Assembly (NCBI RefSeq): GCF_003048775.2
Contig: NZ_CP049272.1
Coordinates: 1,674,001 to 1,738,000 of the forward strand
DNA length: 64,000 bases
Source of the DNA: Campylobacter concisus
Lineage (GTDB): Bacteria; Campylobacterota; Campylobacteria; Campylobacterales; Campylobacteraceae
Reading direction: 5' to 3'
Made by a program: the position numbers and the translations under genes. Numbering within the stretch: the stretch's first letter is position 1; each line of letters begins with the position of its first letter. The notes beneath the pieces were generated by a model, which saw only the letters and a program-made list of their open reading frames with translations, was not told the DNA's origin and made no database searches. This document shows positions 11,618-19,917 of this stretch, in pieces.

Positions 11618-12931
11618 ATGAGCAAAAAGAATTTTTCATCGCGTTGGGCATTTATATTGGCCTGTGTTGGATCAGCAGTTGGCATGGCAAATGTCTGGGG
11701 CTTTCCTTATAAACTTGGCACAAATGGCGGTGCGGCGTTTTTGCTCATCTATGTTTTTTTCATAGCTCTTTTTTCATATGTTGGCCTAAGTGCGGAGTAT
11801 GCGATCGGTAGACGTGCAAAAACTGGTACGCTTGGATCATATAAATATGCTTGGCAAAGTAGAAATTTAGGCGTATTTGGCAGTATTATTGGCTGGCTTC
11901 CGCTTGCTGGCTCACTTTGCATAGCTATTGGCTACGCAGTCATCATCGCTTACGTGCTAAAAGCCCTTACTCAGGCGCTTACTGGCTCATTTATGAGCGT
12001 TGATACGAACGTTTGGTTTAACTCATTTGCACTTCAAGATTACTCAGTCTTGCCTTATCATTTTATTATCGTTGTTGGCACGCTTCTTACACTATTTTTT
12101 GGGGCAAAAAGTATCGAAAAAACAAATCAAATAATGATGCCACTGTTTTTTGTATTATTTAGCATTTTGGCTATAAATGTCGCGATGCTACCAAATGCAT
12201 TTGATGGGTATAAATTCCTTTTTATTCCTGACTTTAGTAAGCTTGCGGACCCGATGGTATGGGTTTCTGCGATGGGTCAAGCCTTTTTCTCACTCTCTAT
12301 CACAGGATCTGGCATGATAGTTTATGGAGCGTACCTTTCAAAAGATGAAGATATCGTTGAAAGTGCTAAAACAACGGCCTTTTTTGATACTATCGCAGCT
12401 CTTGTGGCGGCTCTTGTTATGATCCCAGCGGTCTTCGCCTATGCTATGGATCCAGCCGAAGGTCCAAAGCTACTTTTTGTAACGCTTCCAAAAATTTTAC
12501 AAAATATGATCGGTGGACAAATTTTTGCCATTATTTTATTTACAGCTGTTATCTTTGGCGGTATCACCTCGCTTCAAAATATGTTTGAAGTAGTCGCCGA
12601 GTCACTAATGCATAAATTTCCGTTTCTTAGTAGATTTTGGACACTCACGCTACTTTGTGCAGTTTGCTTTGGCATAGGAGCATTTATGGAGCCTATTAGC
12701 AGTTGGGGGCCTTGGATGGACTTTGTGTCGATCTATATCATCCCAATTGGCGCGGTAATCGGTGCTATTTCTTGGTTTTGGATTATTAAAAAAGAAGAAA
12801 TTTTAGACGAGATAAATTCTGGAGCAAATAAATCTTATGGTAATTTCTGGTATTTTGTAGGCAAATTTATCTACGTCCCGCTAACATTTTTACTTTGTAT
12901 TATTGCTGTAAGCAAGGGAATTTCTTTTTAA
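11618..12931 (+). CDS. sodium-dependent transporter, NSS family
   Basis: A polytopic membrane protein of 437 residues with about 11-12 hydrophobic segments. The first carries the NSS signature: SSRWAFILACVGSAVGMANV, whose GSAVG.AN.W part lines sodium and substrate sites in LeuT. These symporters use the sodium gradient to import amino acids or related amines. Bacterial members with 11 segments include tyrosine and tryptophan carriers; the substrate cannot be told here. I prefer the ATG at 11618 (SKKNF) because a GGA lies seven bases before it; an in-frame ATG at 11606 adds four residues. It is divergent from the CorC gene. Confidence 0.92.
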   Translation: MSKKNFSSRWAFILACVGSAVGMANVWGFPYKLGTNGGAAFLLIYVFFIALFSYVGLSAEYAIGRRAKTGTLGSYKYAWQSRNLGVFGSIIGWLPLAGSLCIAIGYAVIIAYVLKALTQALTGSFMSVDTNVWFNSFALQDYSVLPYHFIIVVGTLLTLFFGAKSIEKTNQIMMPLFFVLFSILAINVAMLPNAFDGYKFLFIPDFSKLADPMVWVSAMGQAFFSLSITGSGMIVYGAYLSKDEDIVESAKTTAFFDTIAALVAALVMIPAVFAYAMDPAEGPKLLFVTLPKILQNMIGGQIFAIILFTAVIFGGITSLQNMFEVVAESLMHKFPFLSRFWTLTLLCAVCFGIGAFMEPISSWGPWMDFVSIYIIPIGAVIGAISWFWIIKKEEILDEINSGANKSYGNFWYFVGKFIYVPLTFLLCIIAVSKGISF

Positions 12932-12960
12932 ATTTAGCTCGTCAAAAAATGAGCTAAATT
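12929..12960. terminator. bidirectional terminator
   Basis: AAATTTAGCTC (12929-12939) and GAGCTAAATTT (12950-12960) make a perfect 11-base stem with a 10-base loop followed by AAAAATTTTT, between convergent genes. Confidence 0.8.
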
Positions 12961-12975
12961 TAAAAATTTTTGAAG

Positions 12976-13425
12976 TTATCTTAGTTTTTTTGTGCCGATG
13001 TAAGTGGCAAAAATTTCTTGTGAGCCATCTTTTTTAAATAAAATAACATCGTATTGCTCGGCTTTACTGCCTTGCTCCATACCTTGACTCTCCATCGGCA
13101 TACCAGGTACTGCGATACCAACTACATCTTTTGGCTTAAGCTCTAGTAGGCGCTTTACCTCATCGGCTGGAACATGACCTTCTATGATATATCCATCGAT
13201 AATTGCTGTATGGCAGCTTGAAAGCTCTAGCGGCACGTTAAATTCTTTCTTAACTTTAGCTATATCATCTACTTTTATGACCTCTTCGCTAAATCCAGCC
13301 TTCTGCATCGCCTCACCCCAGCTAGTACAACATCCACAAGTTGGGCTTTTATAGACCTTCATATCAGCCGCGAACACAAGTGTTGCAAAAAAGCCAAGAG
13401 CCAAAAATGCTAATTTCTTCATCAT
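12976..13425 (-). CDS. periplasmic DUF411 metal-binding protein
   Basis: A 149-residue product with a Sec signal (MMKKLAFLALGFFATLVFA) and a DUF411 core. The thioredoxin-like start VYKSPTCGCCTSW places three cysteines at residues 30, 32 and 33, and SSCHTA at about 79 adds a Cys-His pair; GHVPADEVKRLL is the other family hallmark. DUF411 proteins are found with copper and other metal resistance genes and are thought to bind metal or help its trafficking in the periplasm. No metal genes adjoin it here, though the copper-dependent N2O reductase cluster lies 15 kb away. Either ATG of the MM pair could be used. Confidence 0.85.
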   Translation of the reverse strand: MMKKLAFLALGFFATLVFAADMKVYKSPTCGCCTSWGEAMQKAGFSEEVIKVDDIAKVKKEFNVPLELSSCHTAIIDGYIIEGHVPADEVKRLLELKPKDVVGIAVPGMPMESQGMEQGSKAEQYDVILFKKDGSQEIFATYIGTKKLR

Positions 13426-13498
13426 TTTCCTTTACGTAAAATTTGCAAAATGATATAGCTCACATTTAAATTTTATATAAATGCTTAATATTGCTTGC

Positions 13499-13504
13499 TA
13501 TAAT
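13499..13504 (+). promoter_or_regulatory. promoter -10 box for the SbmA/BacA-like gene
   Basis: GCTATAATTCGCCAAAATTT spans 13497-13516, followed by AAAAGG and the ATG at 13531. It is the clearest member of the recurrent promoter motif in this window. Confidence 0.65.
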
Positions 13505-13530
13505 TCGCCAAAATTTATAAAAGGCACTTT

Positions 13531-14499
13531 ATGTTTTCATCATTTTTTAAAGATAAAAAATGGGCACTCTGGGCTTATGGCGGAGCGATATTTATCATCT
13601 TGCTTCTTGTCTATCAAACGCACCTAAATGTCCGTATAAACGAGTGGTATAAAAATTTCTACGACATCGTGCAAAACTCAAAAGATCATGATGTAAGTGA
13701 GTTTTGGCGAGAAATTTTTAACTTTATAAAAATCGCTATGCCTTATGTCGTGACTTACACTGTGATCTCGTTTTTTGCTAGCCACTGGGTCTTTCGCTGG
13801 AGAGAGGCGATGACGTTTAGATATCTAAAATTTTGGCAAAACTGCGAAAGTGACATCGAAGGCAGTTCGCAGCGTATCCAAGAAGACGTCTACCGCTTTG
13901 CCAAAATAATGGAAAGCCTTGGTGTGCAGGTTTTAAGGGCGATCATGACGCTAATTGCCTTTATACCAGTGCTTTGGGAGCTAAGTAAGAGCGTAAGTTT
14001 GCCTTATATCAAAGATATCGAGGGCTCGCTTGTTTATATCGCTTTAATAATTAGCATTGGTGGCTTAATTATTTCGTGGTTTGTGGGCATTAAACTCCCA
14101 CATATCGAGTATAACAACCAAAAAGCAGAAGCGGCATTTAGAAAAGAGCTGGTTTACGGCGAAGATGATAAGTCTAAATTTTGTCAGCCAAACATCATGC
14201 TAGAGCTTTTTACGGGCGTAAAGTTAAATTATTACAAACTATTTTTGCACTATGGCTACTTTAACCTTTGGCTCATCTCTTTTTCACAAATTCTTGTAAT
14301 CGTACCTTATGTCATCATGGGAAATGGCCTATTTAGCGGCGTTATAACGCTTGGTGTGCTTATACAAGCTAGCAATGCTTTTTCTCAAGTTAGAGAGAGT
14401 TTTAGCGTCTTTATCGACAACTGGACGACGATAACAGAGCTAAGATCTGTAAATAAACGTTTGAGAGAATTTGAGAGAAATATAAACTATAAGGCATAA
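13531..14499 (+). CDS. SbmA/BacA-like inner-membrane transporter
   Basis: A 322-residue protein of the SbmA/BacA family. It starts SSFFKDKKWALWAYGGA, has several hydrophobic segments, and keeps the family stretch VFRWREAMTFRYLKFW (about residues 89-104) and the region IEGSSQRIQEDVYRFA (about 110-125), related to ABC exporter membrane domains but with no ATPase. SbmA (406 residues in E. coli) imports peptide antibiotics such as microcin B17 and Bac7 using the proton gradient; BacA in rhizobia also affects very-long-chain fatty acids. This form is shorter. A similar gene is known in C. jejuni. It appears monocistronic. Confidence 0.85.
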   Translation: MFSSFFKDKKWALWAYGGAIFIILLLVYQTHLNVRINEWYKNFYDIVQNSKDHDVSEFWREIFNFIKIAMPYVVTYTVISFFASHWVFRWREAMTFRYLKFWQNCESDIEGSSQRIQEDVYRFAKIMESLGVQVLRAIMTLIAFIPVLWELSKSVSLPYIKDIEGSLVYIALIISIGGLIISWFVGIKLPHIEYNNQKAEAAFRKELVYGEDDKSKFCQPNIMLELFTGVKLNYYKLFLHYGYFNLWLISFSQILVIVPYVIMGNGLFSGVITLGVLIQASNAFSQVRESFSVFIDNWTTITELRSVNKRLREFERNINYKA

Positions 14500-14682
14500 G
14501 CGTAAATTTACATACCAAATAAACTCTAGTAAATTTTAAAATTTCATGAGCGAGTAATTTCGGCTCTAAAATTTGAGCTAAGCTATAAGCGAAGCCAAAT
14601 TTTAGTAGTCAATTCTTGCGAGTGAATGGAATTTTAAAATTTGTAAAATAGCTTTATTAAATTCGTAAATTTCTTTTTATTT
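14500..14682. other. gene-free AT-rich stretch
   Basis: No open frame with coding character on either strand between the SbmA-like stop and the hairpin at 14683. Short AAATTTTAAAATTT-type inverted segments recur several times here, as elsewhere in AT-rich spacers of this genome. Confidence 0.5.
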
Positions 14683-14735
14683 AAAAGGGAGACAAGGGGA
14701 CTTGAATTACGAAGCCGTCCCCTTATCCCCCTTTT
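14683..14735 (+). repeat. large imperfect stem, terminator-like intergenic element
   Basis: The left side AAAAGGGAGACAAGGGGAC pairs with the right side GTCCCCTTATCCCCCTTTTT around a 15-base loop; the inner eight base pairs (14694-14701 with 14717-14724) are perfect. The T run after the second arm fits rightward termination of the SbmA-like transcript, although it lies about 185 bases past the stop. The GC content is far above the surroundings. It could be a dispersed intergenic repeat, which a single window cannot prove. Confidence 0.55.
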
Positions 14736-14768
14736 TGAATCCCCTAAACCCCTCGCACGTTAGGAGTG

Positions 14769-14797
14769 GCATGCAATCGTGCTGGCGCACTGCATGC
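14769..14797. repeat. nested palindrome
   Basis: GCATGCA (14769-14775) pairs with TGCATGC (14791-14797), and inside it GTGC (14779-14782) pairs with GCAC (14787-14790). This second GC-rich structure follows the stem at 14683-14735 closely and may be part of the same element. Confidence 0.5.
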
Positions 14798-14900
14798 GTT
14801 TTATTTTAGAAAATTTCTGACAAATTTTAAAATTTGTAAGCCGTTTCAGCTCCAAAAATTAAATTTCCCCCTCATTTAACAATGCATATCCAACTCAGGC

Positions 14901-14906
14901 TATAAT
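14901..14906 (+). promoter_or_regulatory. promoter -10 box for the M48 protease gene
   Basis: GCTATAATACGCAAAATTTT spans 14899-14918, then AAAAAGGATAAAA and the ATG at 14937. It is another copy of the promoter motif. Confidence 0.65.
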
Positions 14907-14936
14907 ACGCAAAATTTTAGTCCAAAAAGGATAAAA

Positions 14937-15740
14937 ATGAAAAAATTTCTACTTACATTGTTAGCAACTAGTTTGCTCTTCACTGGCTGCTCAAGCGTTA
15001 CAAAAGCAGGCGTTGTTGGTGCTGATCGTAAGCAGTTTATGCTAGTCTCATCAGAAGCTATGGAGCAAAGCTCAGCCCAAGCCTACGTCAAGACGCTAAC
15101 AGCTGCTAGGAGTAAAGGCGAGCTAAATGTTGATCCGATCCTTACAAAAAGAGTTCAAGATATCGCTAAAAGGCTAATCGCCCAAACTGGTGTTTTTAGA
15201 GATGACGCTCTAAAATGGAAGTGGCAAGTGAATGTCATTAATGAAGATACGCTAAATGCTTGGTGCATGCCAGGGGGCAGGATAGTCGTTTATAGCGGCA
15301 TCATAAAAAGGCTAAATTTAACAGATGCACAGCTAGCTGCAGTCATGGGACACGAGATCGCACACGCTCTTAGGGAGCACAGCAGGGAGCAAGCAAGTAC
15401 TGATCAGATGAAAAGCATAGGCATCTTTGCAATAGCTACAGCTACTGGCCTTGGCGATCTTGGAGCTAATGCTCTAAATTTAGCTAGCGAATACACCATA
15501 TCTCTGCCGTTTTCTCGCTCGCATGAGACCGAGGCTGATCACATCGGTACTGAGCTAATGGCAAGAGCTGGATACGATCCAAAAGAAGCGGTCGAAGTCT
15601 GGGTAAAAATGAGCAAGATGAGTGGCGGAAAGGTGCCTGAAATTTTAAGCACTCACCCATCAAACGAGAGCAGGATAAAAGACCTAAAAGAGATCGCAGC
15701 AAAGCTTGAGCCAGTCTACCAAGCTGCCAAAAGAAGCTAG
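14937..15740 (+). CDS. M48 family metallopeptidase, lipoprotein
   Basis: A 267-residue protease. The N-terminus is a lipoprotein signal with lipobox LFTGC (Cys18), so it is anchored in the outer or inner membrane facing the periplasm. The zinc motif HEIAH is at residues 139-143, and the third ligand Glu lies in SRSHETEADHIG about 50 residues later. It resembles YggG/LoiP and BepA-type M48 proteases that clear misfolded outer-membrane proteins. It stands alone with its own promoter; no partner chaperone gene adjoins it. Confidence 0.92.
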   Translation: MKKFLLTLLATSLLFTGCSSVTKAGVVGADRKQFMLVSSEAMEQSSAQAYVKTLTAARSKGELNVDPILTKRVQDIAKRLIAQTGVFRDDALKWKWQVNVINEDTLNAWCMPGGRIVVYSGIIKRLNLTDAQLAAVMGHEIAHALREHSREQASTDQMKSIGIFAIATATGLGDLGANALNLASEYTISLPFSRSHETEADHIGTELMARAGYDPKEAVEVWVKMSKMSGGKVPEILSTHPSNESRIKDLKEIAAKLEPVYQAAKRS

Positions 15741-15802
15741 GCTTCAAAAAAATTTGAGCGATTTTGAAATGGTTGCTCAAATTTATAACTAGTACATTTT
15801 AA

Positions 15803-16195
15803 AAAACTACAACTGCTGATATTCAGCCAGCTAGCACGAAAGAGCGAGAGCCTTGGTTTAAAACTCATAACAACTTTTGCTCAATCTTTGTCTATAAAGA
15901 AAATTGTGAAATTTTAGGCTGGTGTTTGATTAGTGATTTTAATCCTAAAATAGCTTACAAAATAAGTGTAGAAATAAGCATCTATGTAGCCAAAAAAGGC
16001 TCTTAAAAAGGATATCGCAAGCAACTTTTAGCCCACAGCCTAAATGAAGCTAGAGAGCTAAATTTAAAGAATATCATCACTTTAATATTTATTGAGAATA
16101 AAGCAAGTCCTAGGATATTTTAAAAAATTTGGCTTTGATAATATAGCGAACTGCCTAGCTAAAGTGAAGGATGTTATTATCTTGGGGCTAAACTT
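15803..16195 (+). pseudogene. GNAT acetyltransferase pseudogene (phosphinothricin acetyltransferase-like)
   Basis: Reading from 15809 gives a GNAT C-terminal two-thirds: TTADIQPASTKEREPWFKTH, an ILGWCLISDFNP strand, a VEISIYVAKKGS segment, the acetyl-CoA loop region KGYRKQLLAHSLNEA and, after a shift, KKFGFDNIA. This matches the PAT/Bar subfamily order. It is broken by an in-frame TAA at 16003-16005 and by a one-base frameshift near 16120, and the first 30-40 residues are missing with a stop just upstream. It lies between the M48 gene and tRNA-Ser, a common place for gene decay. Confidence 0.75.
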
Positions 16196-16223
16196 TAAAA
16201 GCCAAGCATTAAGCAAATCAAGA

Positions 16224-16229
16224 TATAAT
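16224..16229 (+). promoter_or_regulatory. promoter -10 box for tRNA-Ser
   Basis: GATATAATTCC at 16222-16232, 13 bases before the tRNA 5' end, fits a direct tRNA promoter. Confidence 0.55.
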
Positions 16230-16242
16230 TCCACTTCTTCAT

Positions 16243-16330
16243 GGGTAGATGTCCGAGCGGTTTAAGGAGCACGCCTGGAACGCGTGTGTGGGGCAACTCA
16301 CCGAGAGTTCGAATCTCTCTCTGCCCGCCA
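16243..16330 (+). tRNA. tRNA-Ser (GGA)
   Basis: An 88-base class II tRNA: acceptor GGGTAGA pairs with TCTGCCC, anticodon loop CTGGAAC gives GGA, a long variable arm (GTGGGGCAACTCAC) follows, then TTCGAAT in the T-loop and an encoded CCA. No integrated element is attached to it; the flanks hold only decayed gene pieces. Confidence 0.96.
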
Positions 16331-16519
16331 TAAAACTATCTACAACTTAAACCTCTTGACCTTTATTTTATTACTCAAAACATTAGCACTAAGCAAAAGA
16401 TCACTTTTTAAAACTTATTAAAATCTTGCCCAATTATCTTTTACTTCGTCATACTTAGGCATATAACTAGCATTAAATTTTGCTCCATTCTAGGAGAAAT
16501 TTTAACTATATTCTTAGAT

Positions 16520-16693
16520 TTAGATTCTATTTGTCTTATCAACAGTTACAAACGCCCAGTGCATAAATTCTTGCTTCGGTTTATATCTGCCGCTGTTAAA
16601 ATACTCCGCTAGCCGTGCCTCCTCCGTTTCGCTTAGCTTGCCGCCAAGCCCTCAGCGCGTCTTTTGTATGAGCTCCTGCGCGCTCGCGGGCAT
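16520..16693 (-). pseudogene. fragment of unknown gene with internal TGA
   Basis: From an ATG at 16693 the reverse strand reads MPASAQELIQKTR, then TGA (16652-16654), then in the same frame GLGGKLSETEEARLAEYFNS and GRYKPKQEFMHWAFVTVDKT to a stop at 16520. The amino-acid composition is clearly protein-like on both sides of the TGA, so it is probably a small gene with a nonsense mutation (for example TGG to TGA). I do not recognise the family. Its upstream end overlaps the possible start of the rightward gene at 16668. Confidence 0.5.
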
Positions 16694-16961
16694 AGGGCTT
16701 AGGCTTAGCAGCGATGATGGCAAGATAAGGGGCAAATTTAATCTAAATGAGCCAAAGCTAAGCGTTGCTAAGCTTACAGAGCTTCCTTTTATCGAAGCGG
16801 TTTTGGATGAGAATTTTAAAGAGCTAGCAAAAGATGAGATGATAAATTTAGATGGCACTTTAAAGCCTATATTTTGGGATCACAAGGCAACTTTACTTGT
16901 GCGAAAAGACAAAAATGGCAAGTTTAGAAATTCAAACATAAAAGAGCTTCGGGAATTTTGA
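16668..16961 (+). CDS. hypothetical protein, probably 5'-truncated
   Basis: An open frame of 97 codons from the ATG at 16668. Only the part from about 16700 looks coding (LSSDDGKIRGKFNLNEPKL, then LDGTLKPIFWDHKATLLVRK near the end). The first residues (MSSCALAGIG) overlap the reverse-strand pseudogene and have no ribosome site, so the true 5' end has probably been lost in a rearrangement near 16693. Its stop overlaps the next ATG (TGATG). Function unknown. Confidence 0.45.
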   Translation: MSSCALAGIGLRLSSDDGKIRGKFNLNEPKLSVAKLTELPFIEAVLDENFKELAKDEMINLDGTLKPIFWDHKATLLVRKDKNGKFRNSNIKELREF

Positions 16962-17173
16962 TGATGCAAAATTTCAATGAGAAAAATGAGTTTAAATACG
17001 GCAAATTTAACTACGAAAAAGCGCTAGAAATAGCCCAAAACTGCGATAAATTTAAGCTAGATAACGATGAGGAGGAGATGGCTTGTGGAGGTGAGAGGAG
17101 CTGCTATGACTGCGCATTTAGGCGCTGGAGTAAAGATAGCTTCATCTGCATGGCACAAGCTAGCAAAGACTGA
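16961..17173 (+). CDS. small cysteine-containing hypothetical protein
   Basis: A 70-residue product starting at the ATG that overlaps the previous stop. The C-terminal half has ACGGERSCYDCAFRRW with three cysteines, plus one more Cys near the end (FICMAQ), an arrangement that could bind a metal ion. No family recognised. The tight TGATG coupling suggests it once belonged to an operon with the truncated upstream gene. Confidence 0.65.
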   Translation: MMQNFNEKNEFKYGKFNYEKALEIAQNCDKFKLDNDEEEMACGGERSCYDCAFRRWSKDSFICMAQASKD

Positions 17174-17180
17174 GCTAGCC

Positions 17181-17714
17181 CTACGCAACCATTTTTTTAT
17201 CTTTAAGTTTTCCGCCACGTTTGTACTTTAGTTCGCCGCAAAATCTCTTGCCAAATTTCGCCTCGATGATGAGAACTAGCACGAAAAATATCTTTTCATC
17301 ATTCATTCGTGCTATCTGGCGTAGAGTTTGGCTAGCGTCATTAAATTTAACTCCATTTTTATGTAAAGTTTCGCAAAAAATAGCCTCGTCAAAGCCCAAC
17401 ATTTGTGAAATTTCAGTTATGCTGTATGGCTCGAGTGAGGCGATGATGCGGTCCATGTTGCAAATGCTTGGATTTTTACTGCGTGTTAGCACATCCATTG
17501 TTTCATTTATTAGTTTTACTAGCTTCTTTCTACGATTTATAACGTGAAGTGTTGCAGCAAGCAATATTAAAAAACCTGCGATTTTATGGGCATTTAGTAA
17601 GTACTCATTATATTCGCCAAGCGCAAAATTTACACCAGAGAATGCGAGCATACAAAGCCCCAAAATAAGAACTAAAACAAGACAGAATTTATAAATAACC
17701 TCTACTTTAAACAT
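17181..17714 (-). CDS. hypothetical membrane protein, two N-terminal TM segments
   Basis: I choose the ATG at 17714 because AGGA lies eight bases before it; the ATG at 17723 is inside that ribosome site. The 177-residue product has two hydrophobic segments (about residues 8-28 and 39-59) with a His in each part of AHKIAGFLILLAATLHVINR, reminiscent of small cytochrome b561 or DUF4405-type membrane proteins where His residues hold heme. The C-terminal 110 residues are soluble and contain SITEISQMLGFDEAIFCETL, which could be a helix-turn-helix. Function unknown. It lies downstream of the receptor pseudogene on the same strand, separated by a terminator. Confidence 0.65.
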   Translation of the reverse strand: MFKVEVIYKFCLVLVLILGLCMLAFSGVNFALGEYNEYLLNAHKIAGFLILLAATLHVINRRKKLVKLINETMDVLTRSKNPSICNMDRIIASLEPYSITEISQMLGFDEAIFCETLHKNGVKFNDASQTLRQIARMNDEKIFFVLVLIIEAKFGKRFCGELKYKRGGKLKDKKMVA

Positions 17715-17769
17715 GACACTCATCCTAAAATATATTTTTCTAATTATACACTTTAGGAGTTGAAATTTA

Positions 17770-17792
17770 TCACCAGCTTATTTGGCTGGTGA
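17770..17792 (-). terminator. hairpin after the siderophore receptor gene
   Basis: TCACCAGC (17770-17777) and GCTGGTGA (17785-17792) form a perfect 8-base stem 10 bases past the receptor stop; the sequence that follows on the reverse strand is A/T-rich but not a T run. Confidence 0.6.
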
Positions 17793-17802
17793 TTTAATTA
17801 GA

Positions 17803-19917
17803 TTAAAAATTGTAGTTAAAGCTTAGATTAAATGTGCGTGGATCGCCATAAACCATCATATTTTTGCCGATACCCTCGTAGTATTTTTTGTTAAAGAGAT
17901 TATCGATATTTAGCTGTACATCAAAGTTTTTAGCAAATTTATAACCAAGCATTAAATTAGCTAAAGTGTAGCCTTTTTGTGTGATTTCATCTGCGCCTTT
18001 GCCAGTATAAATTTTGCTCTTATACATAGCTCCAGCCCCTACTCTAAAGTCTCTGATCTCATACTTTGCAAATAAATTTGCCGTGCTTCTTGATGAGTCG
18101 GTGGCGTATTTCTCGCCATTAGCATCTTTTGCGTTAAAGTGCGTTGCACCAAAGCTTAGGCTTAAGTTTTTAGTGATCTCGCCGTTTAGATCTAGCTCGA
18201 CACCCTTGCTTGTCACACCCTTGCCAGCTTCATATATATCGGCATTTGTCGCTGGATTTTTCCTGCCAGTCTTTATGCCAAGCTTATCTTGCACGATCTT
18301 AAAGATGCCAAGACTTGCTTGAAGTGCCCCGTCAAAATACTCGCCTTTAATGCCCACTTCATAGTCCTTGCCTTGGATCGGATCAAGATACTTGTCATTT
18401 GCGCCCTTTACGTTTTGAGGTTTAAATATGCTCGTGTAGCTAGCATATAGAGTGTGGTTTGCTCCGATGTCATAGGTGATGCCAAGATATGGCGTGATCT
18501 CATTTGTGAAATTTCTATTGTCTTTGCCACCCTCGATCTCGTATTTGTAGTAGCTCACTCTAGCGCCTAGCAAAAATTTAAGCTCATCGGTGATTGATAG
18601 TTTATTTGCCGCGTAAAATGCCTTTTGTATCGTTTTGTCTTTGTTGTTTTGATCTTCGTAAGGGAGCTTTGGATCATCAAGGTGTAAATTTTTAAAGTCT
18701 ATCCTGCTTCTAGCCGTATAAGCAAGCCCAGCTGGCGTGGTCTTTTGTAGCCAGTAGCTACTTACCTTATCGCTACTTTTTTTATAGTTGTTATACATCG
18801 CGCCAAAGACAAACTCATGAGATAAATTTGCTATCTCATAAGGGATATTTGCGTATGCATCGACGTTGTGGATATTCTCCTCTCTTTTGTTTGCATAAAC
18901 GCTAAGATCATTCATATTGCCAGTACCGTCTAAATTTACCGCTCCGCCGTAGTAGAGTAGATTTGAGTCAGTGTTTGCCCGTCTGAATGAGTAGCTTAAA
19001 TTTAAGCTCGCTTCATTTTCAAAGTAGTGCTTAAAATCAGCATAAAAATCAAGCGTCTTTATGTCCCACCTAGTCCAAGGCTGAGAGAAAATTTTATTTT
19101 TACTAAAATTTGTCCTAGAGCCATCTGTGTAAAATGCTGGCATACCACCCCACCTAACCCCGTGGCGTCTTAGCTCTTGATAAAATGCACCAAGACTAAG
19201 CCATGAGTTATCACCTATGTCGCTATCGACTACGCCATAAATCGCGCTATTTTTGCGGTTATAATAATCCATATAAGAGTGCGACTTCTCATGCGTAAAT
19301 GAAAGCCTTGCTCTGACGCTTCCACTCTAATTTACAGGCGTTTGTACATCGCCATTTACACCGTATCTATCGTATGAGCCAGCGCTTACGCCAAAATTTC
19401 CTTTAAGTTCCTTTGCATCTGCTCTTTTTCTTATGAAATTTAAGCTAGCAGCTGGGTTGCCAGCGCCTGCAAGTAGGCCATTCGCCCCTTTTACCACCTC
19501 AACTCTTTCATAAGGTAGCAAGCTCATATCATTTGCGCCAAGGCTAAAGCCGCCAAAGCTAGGCATCGAATCAAGCAAGTAATAATCTATCGCAAAGCCA
19601 CGAGCCGTCGGATATACGCGCTCGTCCCATTTGTTTAGCGTAACGCCTGGGACATTTCTAAGAAGCACTTGATAGTCCTTGATGCCTTGATCTTTTAGCC
19701 TAGCTTCTGTTAGCACAGTTAGCGACTGGGGCGTTTGACGAGAGGTTAAATTTAGCCTAGTTGTGCTCTTTACAAGCTCTTTTGCAAAGTAGTTTGCGTC
19801 GTCTCTTCGCTCGCTTTCTACGACATCGACTGCTTCTAAAATTTTATCGCTTTGGCTAGCAAAAATTTGAGGTTGCATCAAATTTAATGCAACCAAACTA
19901 ATTAAAAATTTTTTCAT
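17803..19917 (-). pseudogene. TonB-dependent siderophore receptor, interrupted by an amber codon
   Basis: One continuous frame of 704 codons with a single TAG at 19327-19329 (codon 197). Before it are a signal peptide (MKKFLISLVALNLMQPQIFA) and most of the plug, with TPQSLTVLTEARLKDQG, LLRNVPGVTL and ERVEVVKGANGLLAGAG NPAASLNFIRK. After it come the rest of the beta barrel and the terminal strand ending FNLSFNYNF, with a final Phe. Siderophore receptors of this type normally read N-E-S-G here, so GAG to TAG is the likely change. As it stands only a 196-residue plug fragment is made unless the codon is suppressed. It overlaps the PepSY gene by 20 bases and has a strong AAAAGGAG site. Confidence 0.85.

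Noticed and set aside
13531..14499. Calling the SbmA/BacA-like gene an undecaprenyl phosphatase BacA
   Set aside because: The names overlap, but the sequence is of the SbmA peptide-transporter family; the true UppP is at 34003-34797.
19262..19340. Frameshift as the cause of the split siderophore receptor
   Set aside because: The two halves are in the same frame (distance divisible by three) with only one TAG between them, so it is a nonsense change.
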